DNA from: PHAA01 sp034927445
Lineage (GTDB): Bacteria; Bacillota; Syntrophomonadia; Syntrophomonadales; Syntrophomonadaceae
Assembly: GCA_034927445.1 (NCBI GenBank)
Contig: JAYFPZ010000026.1
Coordinates: 1 to 64,000, forward strand
Length of the DNA stretch: 64,000 nucleotides
Direction of reading: 5' to 3'
Below the pieces are notes generated by a model. That model searched no databases, was not told the origin of the DNA, and saw only the letters and a list, made by a program, of their open reading frames with translations. Of the stretch, positions 61,118-64,000 are shown one piece after another (positions within the stretch are counted from its first letter, which is position 1; each line of letters begins with the position of its first letter). Both the position numbers and the translations under genes were made by a program.

Positions 61118-62029
61118 ATGATAAAAAGATGGGCTATTTTGCTGTTATGCGTGATTGCCGTTATAAGCTTCTCCGCATGCAGCAATAAAAAACCGGAGAG
61201 TAAGTTAGAAGACAGTAAGATCAAGGTTTCCGTAACATTTAACGCAATGAAGGAATTTGTCGAGGCGGTCGGTCAGGATAAGGTGGAAATTTCGACGATC
61301 ATCCCTGACGGTACGGAACCGCATGATTTTGAACCCAAGGCCCAGGATATGGCTGCCCTTAGCACGGCCAATATTTTTGTATACAACGGCTTGGGCATGG
61401 AAGCATGGGCGGAGGAAGCGATCAGCGCCGCCAATAATGCCAATCTGATTACGGTGGAAGCATCCAAGGGAACCGAGGCAATTAAGAATACGGATCCTGA
61501 GGAAGTTGAAGAGCACGGGCAATACGACCCCCATGTTTGGCTCAGCTTAAAAGGGGCTGAACTTGAAGTGAAAAACATCAAAGATGCGCTTATCCAGGCA
61601 GACCCTTCCAATAAAGACTATTATGAAAAGAACTGCGAAGCCTATATATCTCAGCTCCAAAGTCTTTTTAATGAATATAGCGGGAAATTTCAATCTGCCC
61701 CGAAAAAGAGCTTTGTGACGGGACATGCCGCTTTCGGCTACCTTTGCCGGGAGTTCGGCTTGGAGCAGAACAGCGTAGAAGATACTTTTGCGGAAGGCGA
61801 GCCCACTGCCCAGCAATTAACCGAGCTTGTAGATTACTGCAAGGAACATAAGGTAACCACCATTTTTGCCGAAGAAATGGCCAGCCCGGATGTTTCTAAG
61901 ACGTTGGCCAATGAAGTCGGTGCGAAAGTAGAAACCATTTATACAATTGAAAGCAGCGAAGATAACAAGACGTATCTGGAACGGATGACAGACAATCTGT
62001 CTAAGATTTATGACAGCGTGGCCAAATAA
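61118..62029 (+). CDS. znuA: Zinc-binding lipoprotein ZnuA
   Basis: The 303-residue product (from ATG 61118, AGGAGG at 8 nt) has a lipoprotein signal with lipobox F-S-A-C near residue 21. Zinc ligands of the cluster 9 binding proteins are visible: H in T-E-P-H-D-F-E near 68, H in D-P-H-V-W near 132, and H in T-G-H-A-A-F near 200, with E in A-E-E-M near 260. The His-rich loop common in Gram-negative ZnuA is short. It captures Zn2+ outside the membrane for ZnuBC. Divergent from znuC. Confidence 0.9.
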   Translation: MIKRWAILLLCVIAVISFSACSNKKPESKLEDSKIKVSVTFNAMKEFVEAVGQDKVEISTIIPDGTEPHDFEPKAQDMAALSTANIFVYNGLGMEAWAEEAISAANNANLITVEASKGTEAIKNTDPEEVEEHGQYDPHVWLSLKGAELEVKNIKDALIQADPSNKDYYEKNCEAYISQLQSLFNEYSGKFQSAPKKSFVTGHAAFGYLCREFGLEQNSVEDTFAEGEPTAQQLTELVDYCKEHKVTTIFAEEMASPDVSKTLANEVGAKVETIYTIESSEDNKTYLERMTDNLSKIYDSVAK

Positions 62030-62085
62030 CCGGCGTGTAATCCGCTGGAAGAACGAATTGTCATATCTAAGGAGATGTTTGGTTT

Positions 62086-62373
62086 ATGTATGAGGACAAA
62101 GTCCTGATCTGCAGGGAATGCGGCAAAGAATTCATTTGGACAGCCGGCGAACAGGAGTTTTATGCGGAAAAAGGTTTTGCCAATGAACCTAAGAGATGCA
62201 AAGAATGCAGGGAAGCCGGCAAAAAAAGGGGCAGCAGCGCCCTCCAGTCTCCTCGTGAAATGTACGACGCTGTTTGCGCGGCGTGCGGCAAACCTTGTGA
62301 GGTTCCGTTTAAGCCGATAGGCGATCGTCCGGTGTATTGCCGCGAGTGCTTTGCCAAAATGAAAGCAGATTAA
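62086..62373 (+). CDS. Double zinc-ribbon small protein
   Basis: The 95-residue product has two CxxC pairs in an N-terminal zinc-ribbon (C-R-E-C-G-K near 10-15, C-K-E-C-R near 38-42) and a second ribbon (C-A-A-C-G-K near 64-69, Y-C-R-E-C near 84-88). It matches the zf-trcl type ribbons of Firmicutes, which have unknown function. It lies 56 bp after znuA with AAGGAGA and may share its promoter, so zinc-dependent expression is possible. Confidence 0.75.
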   Translation: MYEDKVLICRECGKEFIWTAGEQEFYAEKGFANEPKRCKECREAGKKRGSSALQSPREMYDAVCAACGKPCEVPFKPIGDRPVYCRECFAKMKAD

Positions 62374-62444
62374 TGTAATAGAGTCGAACCCGACGTAAAA
62401 GGATTGCTTGGCGGCAGGCTTTTACAACGGGCAGATATCATTAA

Positions 62445-62496
62445 CGCAAAAGGGCCTAAATTGGTGTTTAAAACACGAATTTCAGGCCCTTTTGCG
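62445..62496. terminator. Long perfect-ended hairpin
   Basis: CGCAAAAGGGCCT, ATT and GTGTTT on the left pair with AAACAC, AAT and AGGCCCTTTTGCG on the right: a 52-nt hairpin with two small internal mismatches. It could be a bidirectional terminator after the zinc-ribbon gene or the end of a small mobile element. A 95-codon ORF through it (62404-62691) is therefore doubtful. Confidence 0.6.
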
Positions 62497-62683
62497 AGCA
62501 CGAACACTGATGTTTGCAATTATATGTTCGGCAGTATTTTTGGCACTTCACTAACGGTGCTGCTTCCCGCGGTGCGGAATATGTCTCGCAATGATATATG
62601 GCCGGAGTACCTGCGGGTTTATGCCCAATCCACCCACAGACTGTCAAAAACCCCCGATGTTTCTATGATTGAACTGCTCCCTG

Positions 62684-62736
62684 TCAAGTAGACGAATGAA
62701 ATAAACCCAAAAATTTTATTTTAACTGTCTACTTGA
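62684..62736. repeat. 10-bp inverted repeat, probable IS end remnant
   Basis: TCAAGTAGAC (62684-62693) and GTCTACTTGA (62727-62736) are perfect inverse copies 33 bp apart. The preceding CTGCTCCCTG continues in the style of IS terminal sequences. The following stretch to 63022 has no gene, but contains a G-rich repeat phrase (GGACAGTTCTGGGGACAAAT near 62820) common in clostridial intergenic repeats. Confidence 0.45.
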
Positions 62737-63031
62737 GGTGAGCATATCATTCCCATGACCTGGCGAGGATTTTAAAAAAACTCAGCATATTCATCCATGC
62801 CCCTGATATATTGTCAAGAGGACAGTTCTGGGGACAAATTTTTATTGCCAAATTTTCTCAGAAAAAACCGAATCAAGAGATTTGAAGGCGGATAAGTGAA
62901 AAAAGAAAAATTTTTTCTTTTAATTTACCGATAAATTAATCAATTAAAATATAAATAACAAATAAGCTTGGCAAAATATAGAGAATGACAATGATGGATT
63001 TCCCAGACTATAAAAAAGGAGTTTGACGAAT

Positions 63032-63499
63032 ATGTTTAATAGCAGAACCTATGGGAAAGTTTCCTTTGATACTTTGGTAAATATAATAGGAAAATACATT
63101 AATGCAGAGCCGGAATACAAATATAAGATAACCGTAGGAACTGACAGCCAGAGTTTTAATAATCTTACTAAGGTCGTGGTTGTTATTGCCGTAACCAGGA
63201 TAGGCAAAGGAGGAATATTCTTCTATAAAATAAAGAATGTGGCCAAAATAACCAATCTCAAACAGAAGATATTCTATGAAGTAGGCCGGAGTCTTGAAAT
63301 AGCTGATAGGCTGAATATTATTTTAGCGGAAAAAGAAATGTTTGAAGACGTGGAGATTCATATTGACGTAGGCAAAAATGGTCCCACTTCTTCTATTATA
63401 AGCGATGTTACGGGGTGGGTTACATCTTGTGGGTATTACTGTAAAATAAAGCCCTATTCTTCAACCGCTTTCTGTATAGCCGATAGGATCTCCAAATAA
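63032..63499 (+). CDS. YkuK-like ribonuclease H-fold protein (DUF458)
   Basis: The 155-residue product has the DUF458/YkuK pattern: I-T-V-G-T-D-S-Q-S near 35-43 (acidic metal site), D in I-H-I-D-V-G-K-N-G near 115-123, and D-R-I-S-K at the C-terminus. This is an RNase H-like fold with unknown substrate. ATG 63032 follows AAGGAG by 10 nt; a TTG at 63023 is in frame but too close to the site. Confidence 0.8.
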   Translation: MFNSRTYGKVSFDTLVNIIGKYINAEPEYKYKITVGTDSQSFNNLTKVVVVIAVTRIGKGGIFFYKIKNVAKITNLKQKIFYEVGRSLEIADRLNIILAEKEMFEDVEIHIDVGKNGPTSSIISDVTGWVTSCGYYCKIKPYSSTAFCIADRISK

Positions 63500-63693
63500 T
63501 TGGAAGAAAACTACTCTCCAGCCTGCCCTGAACGGTGTTATGCCATGCTCGCTCCTGTATAAAGACATGTCTTTACATAATCCGAACCTAGTTTTTACCC
63601 GAATAAAATAATTTTGTAAACTTGCTGGTGGAAAATAGATTAAGATTGTCGAGCTATCATCCTCTTCTGCGATTTTAACAAGGGGGACGGATA

Positions 63694-64000
63694 TTGACTA
63701 CCGCAAGAATAACCGAAAAGATCTCAATGGTGATCTGCGAAGGCGGAAAACATACCAGCCTTATCGAGGAGACTGTTTCTTCGGTCAGAAAGTCAGTGGT
63801 GCTTGATCTTATTGAACTGGCCGGCGAGGTAAGGGAAATAGACGAAATCATATTGCTGACCAATCATTGCGATCTGGCTGAGTCAGCCATGAAACTTGGG
63901 GTAATAATTAACATGGACGAAAGAAATGTGGAATTCCACTTGGGTAAAAGGCTGTCTGACCTTATCGAGAACCAAAATCTGCAAAACATCATTTATTTCG
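63694..64000 (+). CDS. Truncated gene at window end, unknown function
   Basis: A frame starts at TTG 63694 (AAGGGGGACGG just upstream) and runs without stop to the window edge, at least 102 codons. The residues R-I-T-E-K-I-S-M-V-I-C-E-G-G and I-L-L-T-N-H-C-D near 52-59 do not point to a single family with certainty; a nucleotide-binding alpha/beta fold is possible. The C-terminal part is missing. Confidence 0.55.
   Translation, partial: MTTARITEKISMVICEGGKHTSLIEETVSSVRKSVVLDLIELAGEVREIDEIILLTNHCDLAESAMKLGVIINMDERNVEFHLGKRLSDLIENQNLQNIIYF

Noticed and set aside
62404..62691. 95-codon ORF after the zinc-ribbon gene
   Set aside because: It passes through a long hairpin and into a mobile-element-like repeat; no start signal or family.
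1..64000. CRISPR arrays, tRNA or rRNA genes
   Set aside because: No regularly spaced repeats, cloverleaf sequences or rRNA stretches were recognised by eye.

Overview
The window looks like a chromosomal segment of an anaerobic, spore-forming Firmicute of the Clostridia type (a Syntrophomonadales or Peptococcaceae relative is my guess). Evidence for this: G+C near the mid-forties, strong AGGAGG ribosome binding sites with frequent TTG/GTG starts, lipoprotein and peptidoglycan-type genes of a monoderm wall, an exosporium-like C1q/BclA-type gene, and a CoA-linked short-chain fatty acid operon driven from a sigma-54 type promoter. I saw no rRNA, tRNA or CRISPR array. Most of the window is accessory, with many small regulator-plus-target units.

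Layout. 1-11 kb: tail of an IS1182-like transposase, a LysM protein, a MarR/CPBP/DUF6544 group with a well-formed operator-promoter, a Ca2+-type P-ATPase, cardiolipin synthase, a CrtI-like flavoprotein, and a TetR gene divergent from a small membrane protein across tandem operators. 11.4-17.7 kb: a VanR/VanS-like system with a DD-carboxypeptidase. Its response regulator is split by a complete 2,015-bp IS1634-family element flanked by an exact 43-bp direct repeat. 17.9-29.3 kb: a rifampin-phosphotransferase-like enzyme, a GH130 glycoside phosphorylase, an EEP nuclease/phosphatase, a nonsense-interrupted exosporium-like gene, a rearranged remnant of the rph-like gene, AbrB plus alpha/beta hydrolase, a methyltransferase and an acyl-CoA synthetase.

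29.4-41.5 kb: a BlaI/BlaR1-like pair leading into a GH26 mannanase and a stalk-domain surface protein, then a PHP phosphoesterase, an OatA-like acyltransferase, and an OmpR-type two-component system translationally coupled to a lipoprotein. 41.5-49.4 kb: a PAS/AAA+/Fis sigma-54 activator next to a beta-oxidation operon (acyl-CoA dehydrogenase, two CoA-transferase subunits, thiolase, hydroxyacyl-CoA dehydrogenase, crotonase) with a GG-N10-GC promoter. Together these would interconvert butyryl-CoA and acetyl-CoA and exchange CoA with free acids. 49.4-55 kb: a cyclase-family hydrolase, XRE regulator plus CPBP protein, and a GMC oxidoreductase with a small membrane partner.

55.3-62.4 kb is a coherent zinc-homeostasis locus: Zur-like repressor, a His-rich COG0523 metallochaperone, a fusion of a degenerate COG0523-like P-loop domain to a UPF0718 permease, a TIGR03943 partner, and ZnuABC. 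Three copies of an AAATGC-N9-GCATTT-type palindrome lie exactly at the promoters. The fusion transporter is the strongest candidate for an under-described system. The window ends with mobile-element debris, a YkuK-like RNase H fold protein and a truncated gene.
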